Notes under the pieces: model-generated | What the model was told of the DNA's origin: nothing | Databases searched by the model: none | What the model saw: the letters and a program-made list of their open reading frames with translations, nothing else | NCBI GenBank assembly: GCA_026398615.1 | Contig: JAPLSN010000012.1 | Span: 62,001 to 126,000, forward strand | Source of the DNA: Spirochaetota bacterium | GTDB taxonomy: Bacteria > Spirochaetota > Spirochaetia > Treponematales > UBA12059 | Length of the DNA: 64,000 bases | Direction of reading: 5' to 3' | Made by a program: the position numbers and the translations under genes | Part shown: positions 11,635 to 24,555 of the stretch, one piece after another | How the letters are laid out: each line of letters opens with the position of its first letter | Position numbering within the stretch: position 1 is the stretch's first letter

Positions 11635-11874
11635 ACACCAATTATGGACAGGACGGCGAAACCGGCGTGCTGCGACGCCTGCCCGAGCGTGAGGGGCGCA
11701 TGGCGCGTGAGGCCGATGTGGAACACGTCCCAGGGGCTGACGCCCAGGCCGGCGTGGATGGTGAAGAGATGCCGACCGCGTAGAGCAGGACCCGAAATAG
11801 AGCGAGGGCATTTTCCCGGCCAGCGACAGGAGCGTGCGCGCGGGATTCCCCGGTTCCGGACGGATCTCGCTCAT
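11635..11874 (-). pseudogene. YczE/YyaS/YitT-like membrane protein N-terminal remnant
   Basis: Reverse strand: ATG-SEIRPEPGNPARTLLSLAGKMPSLYFGS, frameshift, FTIHAGLGVSPWDVFHIGLTRHAPLTLGQASQHAGFAVLSIIGVLIPD then stop. Confidence 0.6.
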
Positions 11875-13136
11875 TCCCCCTGACTCCCCTCGTTTTCGGC
11901 TGGCGCGGGGTTTGCCACGCCCTGCAGGCTGGGGGTACCCGGAGCGGCGGAAATTCCCAGGGTGACGAACCAGTTGGCGACGGCGACGGCGGCCCCGGTC
12001 AGGAAGATCCACCGATACCCTTCGGCCCCGCGGACGAGCCAGGCCGCTCCGCCGAGCGCGGGAAGCAGCATCGACATTATGTGGTCGATGGAAACTCCGA
12101 GGGAAAGGGTCGGGGAGAGGTCTTCCGGCTCCGTGACGATGCGGCGGACGTAGACCGCACGGGCCAGGCCCACCGAGTCCCCGGCCGACTGGTCGATCAC
12201 GTAGCACGCGGCCACCACGACGAAAGCCGTTCCCGCCGGCAGGAGTCCGGGCGCGAAGGCGTAGACCACGCAGACGACGGCGGTCACGAGCGATTCCGCC
12301 GAGAGGACCGCGCGCTCGCCGAAACGGTCCGTCAGCCTTCCGGCGATCGGCCGCAAGGCGACCCCGATGCCCGAGATGACAAGGAAGATGGCGGTCATCG
12401 CGGCGACGGGCGCGCGGAAGAGATCGACGAGCATCCACGGTCCGAAGGTGACGAAAAGCTGCTTACGCGCCCCGACCAGGAGGGACAGGACGTAAAACCG
12501 CGCGTAAGCCCTTCGCACGACGAAGCGGACCGCGCCTTTCGCCCGGGGCGCCGGGGCCATCGAGAAAAGAACCGCCGCCGCGAGGAGGTAGGCGGCCGCG
12601 CCGATCGAAAAGAGCACGGCGTACGACGGTTTCGCGACGCGCAGGAGGACGAGCAGGCCGGACGAGCCCGCGAGGATGGCCGCGGTATTAACCGACTGGA
12701 TTCGCCCCAGGATCGATCCGACTTTCCCGTCGCGGGAAAAGCCCATGCCGATGGAGTTGATCAGCGGCATCCAGACGTGCTGGCCGGTGGACAGGGTGAA
12801 GGTCCACAGCATGAGCACGCCGAACCTGGCGGGGATAACGCCGAGCGCGAACATGCCGGCGGCCGCCGCCAGGTTGCCGATGGCGGCGATCCGGGCGTCC
12901 CCGAGGACGGCCAGGAAACCGATGAAGAAGGTGACGAGAAGTCCCGGCAGTTCGCGGGGCAGTTCCAGGAAGGTCCGTTTCGCGGCGTCGAGCGAAAAAA
13001 CCTCGCGCAGGTAATTGTTGAAGACCGATGAGTTCACGCACATCCCCACGCCCACGAGGGCGCAGGCGGCGAGGAAAAGGCGATAATCCCGGTTCGTCGC
13101 CGCGGACCTGCCCGTGGAGGCTGTGGCTGATTCCAT
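11871..13136 (-). CDS. Major facilitator superfamily transporter
   Basis: 421 aa, about 12 hydrophobic segments, MFS-like loops (RPIAGRLTDRFGERAVL). Confidence 0.85.
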   Translation of the reverse strand: MESATASTGRSAATNRDYRLFLAACALVGVGMCVNSSVFNNYLREVFSLDAAKRTFLELPRELPGLLVTFFIGFLAVLGDARIAAIGNLAAAAGMFALGVIPARFGVLMLWTFTLSTGQHVWMPLINSIGMGFSRDGKVGSILGRIQSVNTAAILAGSSGLLVLLRVAKPSYAVLFSIGAAAYLLAAAVLFSMAPAPRAKGAVRFVVRRAYARFYVLSLLVGARKQLFVTFGPWMLVDLFRAPVAAMTAIFLVISGIGVALRPIAGRLTDRFGERAVLSAESLVTAVVCVVYAFAPGLLPAGTAFVVVAACYVIDQSAGDSVGLARAVYVRRIVTEPEDLSPTLSLGVSIDHIMSMLLPALGGAAWLVRGAEGYRWIFLTGAAVAVANWFVTLGISAAPGTPSLQGVANPAPAENEGSQGE

Positions 13137-13503
13137 GGCCGGAGTATAGACGGATTCGACGCGGCGACGATAGCCCGTTTCACCCCTTTACACTGGGGCG
13201 GCATTTTCTTTATACTCCGGAAAGCGACGGGGTTTTTCACTAAACCGTTAAAAAACGTACGACTTTCAAGCGCGGTTGGATCGATGAAAAACCCCGAATC
13301 TACGCATCCGCATCTTTCGCCGCGCGTTCATCATCGTACGTGAGGACGCCGGAAGCGGCATGAATTCCGGGTCTGGCCGGGTCAGGCATGAAGCCGGGAG
13401 CCTGGAAGGCTTTCGGAAACGTGCTGGTTCCGGGGCGGCAAACGGGACGGCGGGGCGCGGCGACGCGGCTACCGTCGAATATCCCCTCGACAGGGGGGAA
13501 CAC

Positions 13504-15433
13504 ATGAGGAACAGCATGGCTTTCGACATCACGAAGATGCGCAACATCGGCATCAGCGCGCATATCGACTCCGGCAAGACAACCTTGTCGGAACGGATCC
13601 TGTTCTATTGCAACAAGATCCACGCCATCCACGAAGTCAAGGGCAAGGACGGCGCCGGCGCGACGATGGACTCGATGGATCTCGAGCGCGAGCGCGGCAT
13701 CACCATCCAGTCCGCGGCCACCAGCGTCCAGTGGATGGACACGACGATCAACCTCATCGACACGCCGGGGCACGTCGACTTCACCATCGAAGTCGAGCGT
13801 AGCTTGCGCGTGCTCGACGGAGCCATCCTGGTCCTCTGCGCGGTGGGCGGCGTCCAGTCGCAGTCCATCACGGTGGACCGGCAGCTCAAGCGCTACCACG
13901 TGCCCCGCCTGGCGTTCATCAACAAGTGCGACCGCACGGGCGCCAATCCCTTCCGCGTCCGCGCCCAGCTCATCGACAAGCTCGGCCTGAACCCCGTGTT
14001 CCTGACCCTGCCGATCGGCCTCGAAGACAAGCTGGAAGGCATCATCGACCTCATCGACATGAACGCAGTTTACTTCGACGGCCCGAGCGGCACCGACCTG
14101 CGGATCGCCGACATTCCCGCCCACCTGCGCGAGGAAGCCGACAAGTACCGCGAGGAGCTGCTCGACACCGCGTCGATGTTCTCCGACGAGCTGGCCGAAG
14201 CCTACCTCGACGGCAAGGTCAGCAACGAGCTCCTCATCGCGGCGATACGGAGAGGCTGCATCGCCGAGCAGGTCGTGCCGATCTTCGTGGGTTCCGTACG
14301 GCCAGCTCACCTACGTCCGGATCTACCAGGGCGCCCTCAAGAAGGGAGACGAGCTGTACAACACGCGCTCGCACCGCCGTTTCAAGGTCGGGCGCCTGGT
14401 CCGCATGCACGCGAACGCCATGGAAGACATCATCGAGGGAACCAACGGCGACATCGTGGCGCTGTTCGGCGTTGAGTGCGCGTCGGGCGACACCTTCTGC
14501 CACCCTGATCTCAACTACGCGATGACGTCCATGTTCGTCCCCGAGCCGGTCATCTCGCTGGCCATCGAGCCCAAGGACAACAAGGCCTCCGACCAGATGG
14601 GGAAGGCCCTCAACCGCTTCACCAAGGAAGACCCGACCTTCCGCACCTACATCGATCCCGAATCGAACCAGACCATCATCCAGGGCATGGGCGAACTCCA
14701 CCTGGAGGTCTACATCGAGCGGATGCGGCGGGAGTACAGGTGCGAGGTGGCGACCGGCATGCCGCAGGTGGCCTACCGCGAAGCCATCACCCAGCGGGCC
14801 GATTTCAACTACACGCACAAGAAGCAGACCGGCGGTTCCGGCCAGTACGGCCGCGTCGCGGGCTTCATCGAGCCCACGACGGGGATGAACTACGAGTTCG
14901 TCAATTCCATCAAGGGCGGGGCCATCCCCACCGAGTTCATCTCCTCGTGCGACAAGGGTTTCAGGGAATCGATCAGGAAGGGCTCCCTCATCGGCTTTCC
15001 CATCGTCAACACGAAGGTCACCATCAACGACGGCCAGAGCCATGCGGTAGATTCCTCGGACATCGCGTTCCATCTGGCGGCCATCGGCGCCTTCCGCGAA
15101 GCCTACGAAAAAGCCAGGCCGGCCATCCTGGAGCCGATCATGAAGGTCGAAGTCGAGGGACCGACCGAATTCCAGGGCAACATCTTCGCGAGCGTCAACC
15201 AGCGCCGCGGCGTGATCACGGCCAGCAACGACGAAGGCTTCTTCTGCCGCGTCGAGGCGGAAGTCCCCTTGGCCGAGATGTTCGGCTATTCGACCGTACT
15301 CCGGTCGCTGACGCAGGGCAAGGCCGAATTTTCCATGGAATTCCTCAAGTATGTCCGCGTTCCGACGCAGATTTCCGAACAGCTCCGCAAGGATTTCGAG
15401 GAAAAGCGCAGGAAGGAACAGCAAGCCAGGTAG
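13504..15433 (+). pseudogene. fusA: Elongation factor G with internal deletion and frame change at ~14296 (possible assembly error)
   Basis: N part 13504-~14296 ([22 protein letters not shown]...[27 protein letters not shown]); C part resumes in a different frame at 14297 ([25 protein letters not shown]...). Confidence 0.85.
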
Positions 15434-15456
15434 GCGGTCGCCTTTTCGCGACCGCC
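15433..15456 (+). terminator. Hairpin downstream of EF-G
   Basis: GGCGGTCGC-CTTTTC-GCGACCGCC. Confidence 0.5.
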
Positions 15457-15564
15457 GGGCACGGTTCCGGCGGTCGGGCATTTTGCGGTTGCCCGGCACC
15501 GCGAATGCATTATACTTGAAATGGGCACCGCGTTTTCCCTGATCATACCTACGAAGGAGTTCCA

Positions 15565-16269
15565 ATGTTGAAAGAGGAACTAATAAAGAAGAGTCCGGTT
15601 CGAATCCTGGAAAACGGGATCGAAGGCGGACTTAAAGCCGGCAATATCGGCGTCATCGCGAGCCGCAAGGGCATCGGCAAGACCAGCGTCCTTGTCCAGA
15701 TCGCGCTGGACAAGCTCCTGCAGGGCAGGAAGGTGATCCACGTATCCTTTACGACCCACACCAGCTACGTGATATCATGGTATGAGAACATCTTCGCCGA
15801 AGTGGCCAAACGGAAAGGCCTCGAGCAATACGGCGACGTCCACGACGAGCTCGTCAAGAACCGCGTCATCATGAATTTCAACCAGGAAGGCGTCAATACC
15901 GAGCAGATCCTCCGGTCCCTGCGCGCCATGATCGTCGACGGCGGCTTCCGGGCCGACAGCGTGATCGTCGACGGCTTCGATTTCACCCGCGCCACTCCCG
16001 ACCATATCTCCAGGATCCACGCGTTCGCGAAGGAAATGGACCTGGAAGTCTGGTATTCCTGCACCCTGATCGGCGAAGAGCCCCTGTTCGACAGGAACAA
16101 CGTCCCAGTCATCCTGCGGGAGTACCTCGCGGATATCGGCGTGCTTATCGTCCTGGAGCCGAAGACCGAATATATCCATTTCACCGTCGTCAAGGATCAT
16201 GAACGCATGAATCCCGCAGAGCTCCATATCAAGCTCGACGCCAAGACCCTGCTCATCGCCGAGGCTTGA
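15565..16269 (+). CDS. RecA/KaiC-like P-loop ATPase domain protein
   Basis: Walker A-like SRKGIGKTS; FRADSVIVDGFDF Walker B-like; DnaB/KaiC-like fold pattern. Confidence 0.55.
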   Translation: MLKEELIKKSPVRILENGIEGGLKAGNIGVIASRKGIGKTSVLVQIALDKLLQGRKVIHVSFTTHTSYVISWYENIFAEVAKRKGLEQYGDVHDELVKNRVIMNFNQEGVNTEQILRSLRAMIVDGGFRADSVIVDGFDFTRATPDHISRIHAFAKEMDLEVWYSCTLIGEEPLFDRNNVPVILREYLADIGVLIVLEPKTEYIHFTVVKDHERMNPAELHIKLDAKTLLIAEA

Positions 16270-16475
16270 CGGGCCTGCGGCGGCTTGAAACCCGCCGACT
16301 GGCCCGGCGCTGCACGCGGTTCCATCGCTTCAGGGGGAACCGCGTTGCCATTTTCGGGGCCTTGGCCCGTATTCATGCGCGCGTCGTTGAAAACCCGGAC
16401 ATTTTTCGATACAGTTGAATGATGTTTTCCGTTTTCCGTGCAGTCACGGAATTCCAGCTCTTTAAAGAGGTGTTT

Positions 16476-18245
16476 ATGCGGAACATACTGAAGCGGGGCC
16501 TTATCGTCCTCACGATCGCATCGATCCTGGCGACCGGTGCCTGGGCCGCGGACGACGCGGGCGCCATGATCCCGGCCGATTCCTACGTCGCCGTCGTCGT
16601 GAAGTCGCCCAAGAAGATGCTCTCGTCCGTCGACGCTTTCCTGAAGGCGGCCAAGCTCGATTCCTACTTCCCCGAGGGCACGACCTCGCTCGCCGAATCC
16701 CTCCTCAAGGCGGATAACGAAGAGTACTCCGCCGTTCTCAAGGAAATCGATCTGACCAAGCCCCTCGTCGTCGCGATCGTGCCCGGCCCGGACAAGACCA
16801 TGGGCTTGCAGGCATGGATCCCGGTCCTGCGCGGCAAGGCTTCCGTCGACGCCATGCTCCCCGATTCCTCCGACGACGTCAAATACGCCATCGTCGGGAC
16901 CTATGCCGTTCTCGTGAAGGGCGTCGACGCGCCCAAGGCCCTTCCCGCCAAAAGGGCCGACGCTCCCTGGCTGGCTCTCCAGCCTGACGACGCCCTGGCC
17001 TTCTGGGTCAACTGGGAAAAGGGACGTGCCGATTTCGGCGACGGCTTCTTCCTGAAGCTCGGCAGCATCGGCTCTTCGTACTCCGAGGAAAAACGCTGGT
17101 ACGACGAGAAAGGCTGGTTCCCCGCCACCGGTTCCGACGAAAAAGCGGAGGACGAAGCCCTCTCGGCGCTCAAAGCCCTCGCAGCGGAAATCCGCTCCTT
17201 CGGCGGCATGGCCCGCGCGGACGCCGATGGCGTCTCCTGGCAGTTCGCCTGCGCGACCACCCAGAAGGGAACCCTTCACGACGTGACGTCCGCCTTCTCG
17301 ACCCTCAAGCCCGGCATTCCCTTTTCGAAGTACGCCGAAGGAGGCAAGCTCGTCTCCGTCGTGTGGAACTATCCGCCCGAAGTGGCCAAGATCGTCCAGA
17401 AACTGTACGCCCAGGCGTTCGCTTCCCTCGGTGAAAGTTTCATCGCCTACTTCAACAAGGTCGGCGAGATGAACGCCTTCATCGGCTCCAACGCGGCCAT
17501 GTCCTTCGATTTCTCCATCGATCCCAAATTCATGGCCGAAGCCGGCAACGCCCAGACGGCCCCGGCGCAGCGCGCCCTGCTCGACAAGTACCTCAGGATC
17601 AACCTCGCCTCCGTCTTCGAGCTCAAGGATACCCAGGGGTACCGGAAACAGCTGGCTCCCTGGATGAAAGAGCTCCTCTCCGGCGAGCTCATGACGGGGC
17701 TCATGGCCCAGGTCGGCATGACCTTCAAGCCCGCACTCGAAGTTTCCACCGTGGACGGCTACCCGGTGGATTCCATCCGGCTCAACCTGGGCATGGACCC
17801 AAGCCGCCTGGAATCGATGGACAAGGACGGCCGCGACACGGTCGTCATGATCCTCGACTTCTTCAATGAAAAGCTGGGCATCCGCTACGCGTACCGGGAC
17901 GGTCGCGCATACGGCGGTTTCATGACCGCCAAGGAAGCCGCCGCCTATGCCGGCAAGGACGTCGCGGTCAAGCGCATGGATTCGGCCAGGAGCTATGTTG
18001 CCTTCGCGAAGACCTTGCCCTCTGACGCACGCCTGCTGGCATCGATCTCCTTCGGGCGGATCGCCTCCATCATGACGGCCGTCGCGCCGCAGTTCGTGTC
18101 GGGCATCGACGTGAACGCCCTCGGGGATGCCTATTTCTTCGGCGGCGTTTCCCGCGACGCGTTCTCGGCCGGCATGTGGCTCTCCGCGTCCGACATCGGC
18201 ACGGCATCGGGACTCGTCATGACCCTCATCGGCGGGGGGAAGTAA
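16476..18245 (+). CDS. Exported protein of unknown function
   Basis: Signal peptide MRNILKRGLIVLTIASILATGAWA; long intact ORF. Confidence 0.6.
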   Translation: MRNILKRGLIVLTIASILATGAWAADDAGAMIPADSYVAVVVKSPKKMLSSVDAFLKAAKLDSYFPEGTTSLAESLLKADNEEYSAVLKEIDLTKPLVVAIVPGPDKTMGLQAWIPVLRGKASVDAMLPDSSDDVKYAIVGTYAVLVKGVDAPKALPAKRADAPWLALQPDDALAFWVNWEKGRADFGDGFFLKLGSIGSSYSEEKRWYDEKGWFPATGSDEKAEDEALSALKALAAEIRSFGGMARADADGVSWQFACATTQKGTLHDVTSAFSTLKPGIPFSKYAEGGKLVSVVWNYPPEVAKIVQKLYAQAFASLGESFIAYFNKVGEMNAFIGSNAAMSFDFSIDPKFMAEAGNAQTAPAQRALLDKYLRINLASVFELKDTQGYRKQLAPWMKELLSGELMTGLMAQVGMTFKPALEVSTVDGYPVDSIRLNLGMDPSRLESMDKDGRDTVVMILDFFNEKLGIRYAYRDGRAYGGFMTAKEAAAYAGKDVAVKRMDSARSYVAFAKTLPSDARLLASISFGRIASIMTAVAPQFVSGIDVNALGDAYFFGGVSRDAFSAGMWLSASDIGTASGLVMTLIGGGK

Positions 18246-18447
18246 GGCTTTTATCGCGGTACTCCCGCGACGCGCTCTTGCGGATCATCCCGAAGGGGCA
18301 GTCAAGAAACCACGGGGAGAATGATTCAAGTCTCCCCTCTTTCCTCCCCTCCGTGTCTTCGCGGTGAACCCTCCCGCGATTCTTGTCGGAAATGCGGGTT
18401 GATGGCGTTCAATGCCCCCTTGCCTGGACGAGGCTCTTGCGGGCACT

Positions 18448-20599
<2,152 letters not shown>

Positions 20600-20706
20600 C
20601 CGGCTGCCCGGAAACCCCGGGATTTTTCCGCAGGCACGGGGCGGATACGGTTTATTTGGACCGGAAGCGCTTTACCGCGGCAGCCTGCCGAGGGTAGAGT
20701 CACGGC

Positions 20707-21630
20707 ATGTCGGAATCCAGGGCGTCCGCCTACACGGCGGGAGTGGTTACCGCCCTCGCATGGGGGCTTTCCTTCCTCAGCATCAAGGTATCGGTGGCGG
20801 TCCTTCCGCCCATGACCCTCGGCCTGGCCCGTTTCGTCATCGCATCGGCGCTCCTGCTGGCGATCGTAGCCGTGATGGGGTCCGATGCCGCAGGGCGCAG
20901 GGGGCTCTCCCGCCTGCGCTTCGAGGCGCGGGATTTCCCCTCGCTCGCGGGGGCGGGCCTCGTCGGGGTGACGATCTACTTCCTGTGCGAGAACAACGGC
21001 GTGCTCCTGCTCTCGGCGTCCGAATCGAGCATCATCATCGGGACGATCCCGGTCATCACCATGCTCTCCGAGCGGCTCTTCCTCGGGACCCGCCTGGCGA
21101 AGCTCCAGTACTTCGGATCGGCGCTGTCGGCCGGCGGCGTCATCCTCATCGTCGCGGAATCCCTCCACCTGAGCGCCGCGCCGATCGGCTACCTTTTCAT
21201 GCTCGGCGCGGCCCTGTCCTGGGTCGGTTATTCCTTCATCACCCGCCCGGCACTCGCCAGGTACGGCCGCATCGAGACGACCTTCTGGCAGAGCGTATTC
21301 GGAGCGGCGGGATTCCTGCCCTTCGTGATTTTCGAGCGCACGGACTGGTCGCGCGTCGACGGTGTAATAGTCCTCAACGTCCTGTTCCTGGGCATCGTCT
21401 GTTCCGCGCTCGGCTACCTCCTGTACGTCCACAACCTGAAAATTCTCGGCGCGGGCGTGGCGAGCGTGTTCATCAACCTCATTCCGGTCGTTTCGGTCGT
21501 GTCATCGTTCTTCATCCTGGGGGAGCGGATGTCGGGATTCCAGGTCGCGGGAGCCGTCGTCGTCATCGCTGGGGTCTGGCTGGCCACGACGGGCGGAAAG
21601 CGACCCGTCATCGAGGACCCTCGGGCATAG
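20707..21630 (+). CDS. DMT superfamily (EamA) transporter
   Basis: Two EamA repeats, about 10 TM segments, FLGIVCSALGYLLYVHNLKILGAGVASVFINLIPV. Confidence 0.88.
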   Translation: MSESRASAYTAGVVTALAWGLSFLSIKVSVAVLPPMTLGLARFVIASALLLAIVAVMGSDAAGRRGLSRLRFEARDFPSLAGAGLVGVTIYFLCENNGVLLLSASESSIIIGTIPVITMLSERLFLGTRLAKLQYFGSALSAGGVILIVAESLHLSAAPIGYLFMLGAALSWVGYSFITRPALARYGRIETTFWQSVFGAAGFLPFVIFERTDWSRVDGVIVLNVLFLGIVCSALGYLLYVHNLKILGAGVASVFINLIPVVSVVSSFFILGERMSGFQVAGAVVVIAGVWLATTGGKRPVIEDPRA

Positions 21631-21680
21631 CGCCGCCGGAAAGCGGAGCATCGCCGCCGGCGGCATGACGCGCGAACGAC

Positions 21681-23336
21681 TCAATATCCCTGCGACACGG
21701 CCCGGTTGGAGTCCTTCTGGCAGAGTTCGTTGTAGACGGGGCTGCGGAGCTTGAGCCTGTCCTTGGTCTCCTGGGAGAAGGGGATGTAGCGCCAGAAGAT
21801 GCTCCGGATGTCCCGGTCGAGCTTCTGGATGCCCTGGCTTTCCTTGAAGATCCAGGCGACGTAGTCGGACACGAAGGCTTCCTTGACATCGCCCTTGAAT
21901 TTCTTGGACAGGCAGTTCTGGTAGTAGTTCCCGGTCAAGCCTTCTTCCATCCAGAGGTAGGAAGACTTTTCCTTGGCGGTGGTCCACCTGAGGTCCGCGA
22001 TGGCGTACACGATGGCCATCTGCAGGTTTTTCGGGTAAAGCGGCACGGCGATGCGCCCGCGGCTCGTGGCCCGGTTGTGGATGTCGAAGGGTTCCCAGCA
22101 GAAACCGGCGTCGCCGTAGCAGGGCACGATGATGACGTAGGGCACGATGCGGTTCATCGTCGTCTTGTAGGGCCGGTAGTAGGCTTCGATGTCGACGGTT
22201 TCCAGCCAGGCCATCCACTTGGCAAGGTTTTCCCTCGTCGCGACGTCCTGGAGCCCGCCGTGGAAGTATTCCTTGGCCAGGATGGGGAAGTGGTTCCCCT
22301 GCCGGCCGACGCAGATCTTGGCCATGTTCTTGACCGTCCCGAACTCCTGCTGGAAGGCGGCCAGGTCCACGCGGGTGTCCGCGCCCATGGCGTCCAGCTT
22401 TTCCTTCATCGACACGAGTTCGTCCGAAGCATTCTGGCAGTCCCGCAGGGTCTGCTGGAGTTCCTTGTCCGCCGCCAGCATGCGCTTGAGGATGTCGGAG
22501 AGCTCGCTCATGAATTTCTTCTGCCCGTCCGCGTAGAGCGTGTCCACGCCCTGGAACTCCGGTATGGGCGAATGCGAGCAGATGGCTTCGACCCGTTCCC
22601 TGAGGAGGGTTTCGAGGCTCCTCCTTTCCCCGGCCTTGGCGCGCATGACGCCTTCCGCGTTCTCCCGCTTGCCCTGGGACTTGGCGAGGATGGCGGAGAA
22701 ACGGGAGCGGTCGTCGCGCTTTTCGTATTTCACGTCGTCCGAAGTGCTCGGCCCGATACGGCCGAGGGCGACTTCGCGGAGCCACTCGTCGAGATAGAAG
22801 AAGGGTTCGTCGGTGGTCTTTTTGAAGACGACGCGGTGGAGGATGTCCCTGATCTCGGACGTGAAGAGGTTGGGATGGAGGACGCCGAAGCGGAGCATGA
22901 GCTGCTTGGCCTGGGACATCTGGGGGGAGATGAGCTTCTGGGCGACCTTCGACGCGAGGTTCCAGTACGCAGCCGTCAGGTTCTGGCGGTACATCGTCCG
23001 GTCCTGGGGGTCGGTAGCCTGGATGAATTTCGTGAGGACAGTGTGAACGCGCTGGGCTTCGTCGCCCTCTCCCGCGAGAGTCTTCTTGTAGAATTCGGGA
23101 TCGGCGAACCAGGACGCCGGCTTTTCCTCCTCCATCCGGGCGGGGACCTCGATATTCTTTTTCGTGAGGTCCGTGACCGCTCCGGGGCCGGTTTCGTCCG
23201 CCGCAGCGCTGGCTTCGTCCCTGAAAAGCGACGAGAAATCGGGCCGACCGTCCGAAGGCCTTGACGTTTCCTTGGGCGTGTATTCCTCGAGCCCTTCGAG
23301 GAGACCCGCAATCTCGGGATCGAGCTGGTCCGACAT
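21681..23336 (-). CDS. Conserved hypothetical protein (551 aa)
   Basis: Long intact ORF with coding-like composition; no recognised domain. Confidence 0.55.
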   Translation of the reverse strand: MSDQLDPEIAGLLEGLEEYTPKETSRPSDGRPDFSSLFRDEASAAADETGPGAVTDLTKKNIEVPARMEEEKPASWFADPEFYKKTLAGEGDEAQRVHTVLTKFIQATDPQDRTMYRQNLTAAYWNLASKVAQKLISPQMSQAKQLMLRFGVLHPNLFTSEIRDILHRVVFKKTTDEPFFYLDEWLREVALGRIGPSTSDDVKYEKRDDRSRFSAILAKSQGKRENAEGVMRAKAGERRSLETLLRERVEAICSHSPIPEFQGVDTLYADGQKKFMSELSDILKRMLAADKELQQTLRDCQNASDELVSMKEKLDAMGADTRVDLAAFQQEFGTVKNMAKICVGRQGNHFPILAKEYFHGGLQDVATRENLAKWMAWLETVDIEAYYRPYKTTMNRIVPYVIIVPCYGDAGFCWEPFDIHNRATSRGRIAVPLYPKNLQMAIVYAIADLRWTTAKEKSSYLWMEEGLTGNYYQNCLSKKFKGDVKEAFVSDYVAWIFKESQGIQKLDRDIRSIFWRYIPFSQETKDRLKLRSPVYNELCQKDSNRAVSQGY

Positions 23337-23439
23337 GATCGTTCCCTCCGCTACGGCCGCGCCGTGATTCGGCTGCTCGTTCGATTGTACCGCGCGCGGA
23401 GCGGGGAAGCAAGGCGCGAACCGAGGCTTGGAAAAACCA

Positions 23440-23465
23440 GCGGACGCCCTTTCGAGGGCGTCCGC
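23440..23465 (-). terminator. Strong hairpin with TTCG loop
   Basis: GCGGACGCCCT-TTCG-AGGGCGTCCGC; on the minus strand followed by TGGTTTTTCC. Confidence 0.45.
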
Positions 23466-23638
23466 GTGCGGCCTTCGCGGCCTCGTCCAATTGATTTACT
23501 GATCCTTACTAAAGTAAGGAAACATGAATCATCCATTTTTCGTTCCCGCGAGGGGTAATTATTGACGATTCATGTTTCCTTTCCATTAAAATGATTAGGT
23601 AAGAAGGGTTTTTTGCCTGTCGGGTCGCGCTCAGGCGC

Positions 23639-23833
23639 TCAGGCGCTCAGGGGCATGATGTAACCGGTGCGGATGCAGGTGTCGAAGAGTTCGCGGCTCA
23701 TGAACTCCTCCTGGACATCTTCCCAGTCTTCGTGGCGATGCACGATTCGGACGTAAAAACCATCCTCGATCTCGTCCATGAGTTCGAGCGTCGACGGAGT
23801 TTCGACGCCGCTCCTGATCGTGAAATGTTTCAT
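23639..23833 (-). CDS. Small hypothetical protein (64 aa)
   Basis: Intact ORF with AGGAGGAAGCG Shine-Dalgarno-like sequence upstream on minus strand. Confidence 0.45.
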   Translation of the reverse strand: MKHFTIRSGVETPSTLELMDEIEDGFYVRIVHRHEDWEDVQEEFMSRELFDTCIRTGYIMPLSA

Positions 23834-24033
23834 CGCTTCCTCCTCGCGGGATACGATCCATCGGGACGCGTTTCCCGCCTGTTCCTATTTTCGGAAGCAA
23901 ACCGGGGGCATTTTAGCGCGGAATGAGAAAAACAGCGCGGACGAACCGGCGGGAGCGCCTTCCGGGTTGACCCCGGATCCCGCGAAGCGCCATGAAGCGC
24001 CGTTCCCACCGGGGTTCAATCATGGGGGAAACC

Positions 24034-24555
24034 TCAGGACGGTTCGTTGTAGTCCGAAACCGCTTCGCGCGCGAGCCGTTCGTAGGTGGACGCGCTGGAA
24101 CGCACGCGTTCGAGGTCCCCGTCGGAAAGCGACCGTATCGCCCTGGCGGGGATTCCGACGATGAGCGATCGCGGAGGGAATTCCTTCCCCTGCGTGACGA
24201 GTGCTCCCGCGCCGACGACGCACCCGTCGCCGATCTTCGCCCCGTCCAGCACGATGGCGCCCATGCCGATCATGCAGCCGTTGCCGATGACGCAGCCGTG
24301 GAGGACGGCGCGGTGGCCGATCGTGACATCGTCGCCCACCAGGCAGGGGAAGCCCGGGTCCTCGTGGATGACGGCGCCGTCCTGGACGTTGCTCCGCCTG
24401 CCGATGCGCACCTGGTCGACGTCGGCGCGCAGCACCGCGCCGAACCAGACGCTCGAGCCTTCCGCCAGCGTCACGTCGCCGGCCACCTCAGCGTTCCACG
24501 CCACGAAGACGCCGTCGGCCAGCTCGGGTTTCCTGTTTCCTATCGAATGGACCAT
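24034..24555 (-). CDS. Gamma-carbonic anhydrase/hexapeptide family protein
   Basis: Left-handed beta-helix hexapeptide repeats (VWFGAVLRADVDQVRIGRRSNVQDGAVIH...VGDDVTIGHRAVLHGC). Confidence 0.9.
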   Translation of the reverse strand: MVHSIGNRKPELADGVFVAWNAEVAGDVTLAEGSSVWFGAVLRADVDQVRIGRRSNVQDGAVIHEDPGFPCLVGDDVTIGHRAVLHGCVIGNGCMIGMGAIVLDGAKIGDGCVVGAGALVTQGKEFPPRSLIVGIPARAIRSLSDGDLERVRSSASTYERLAREAVSDYNEPS

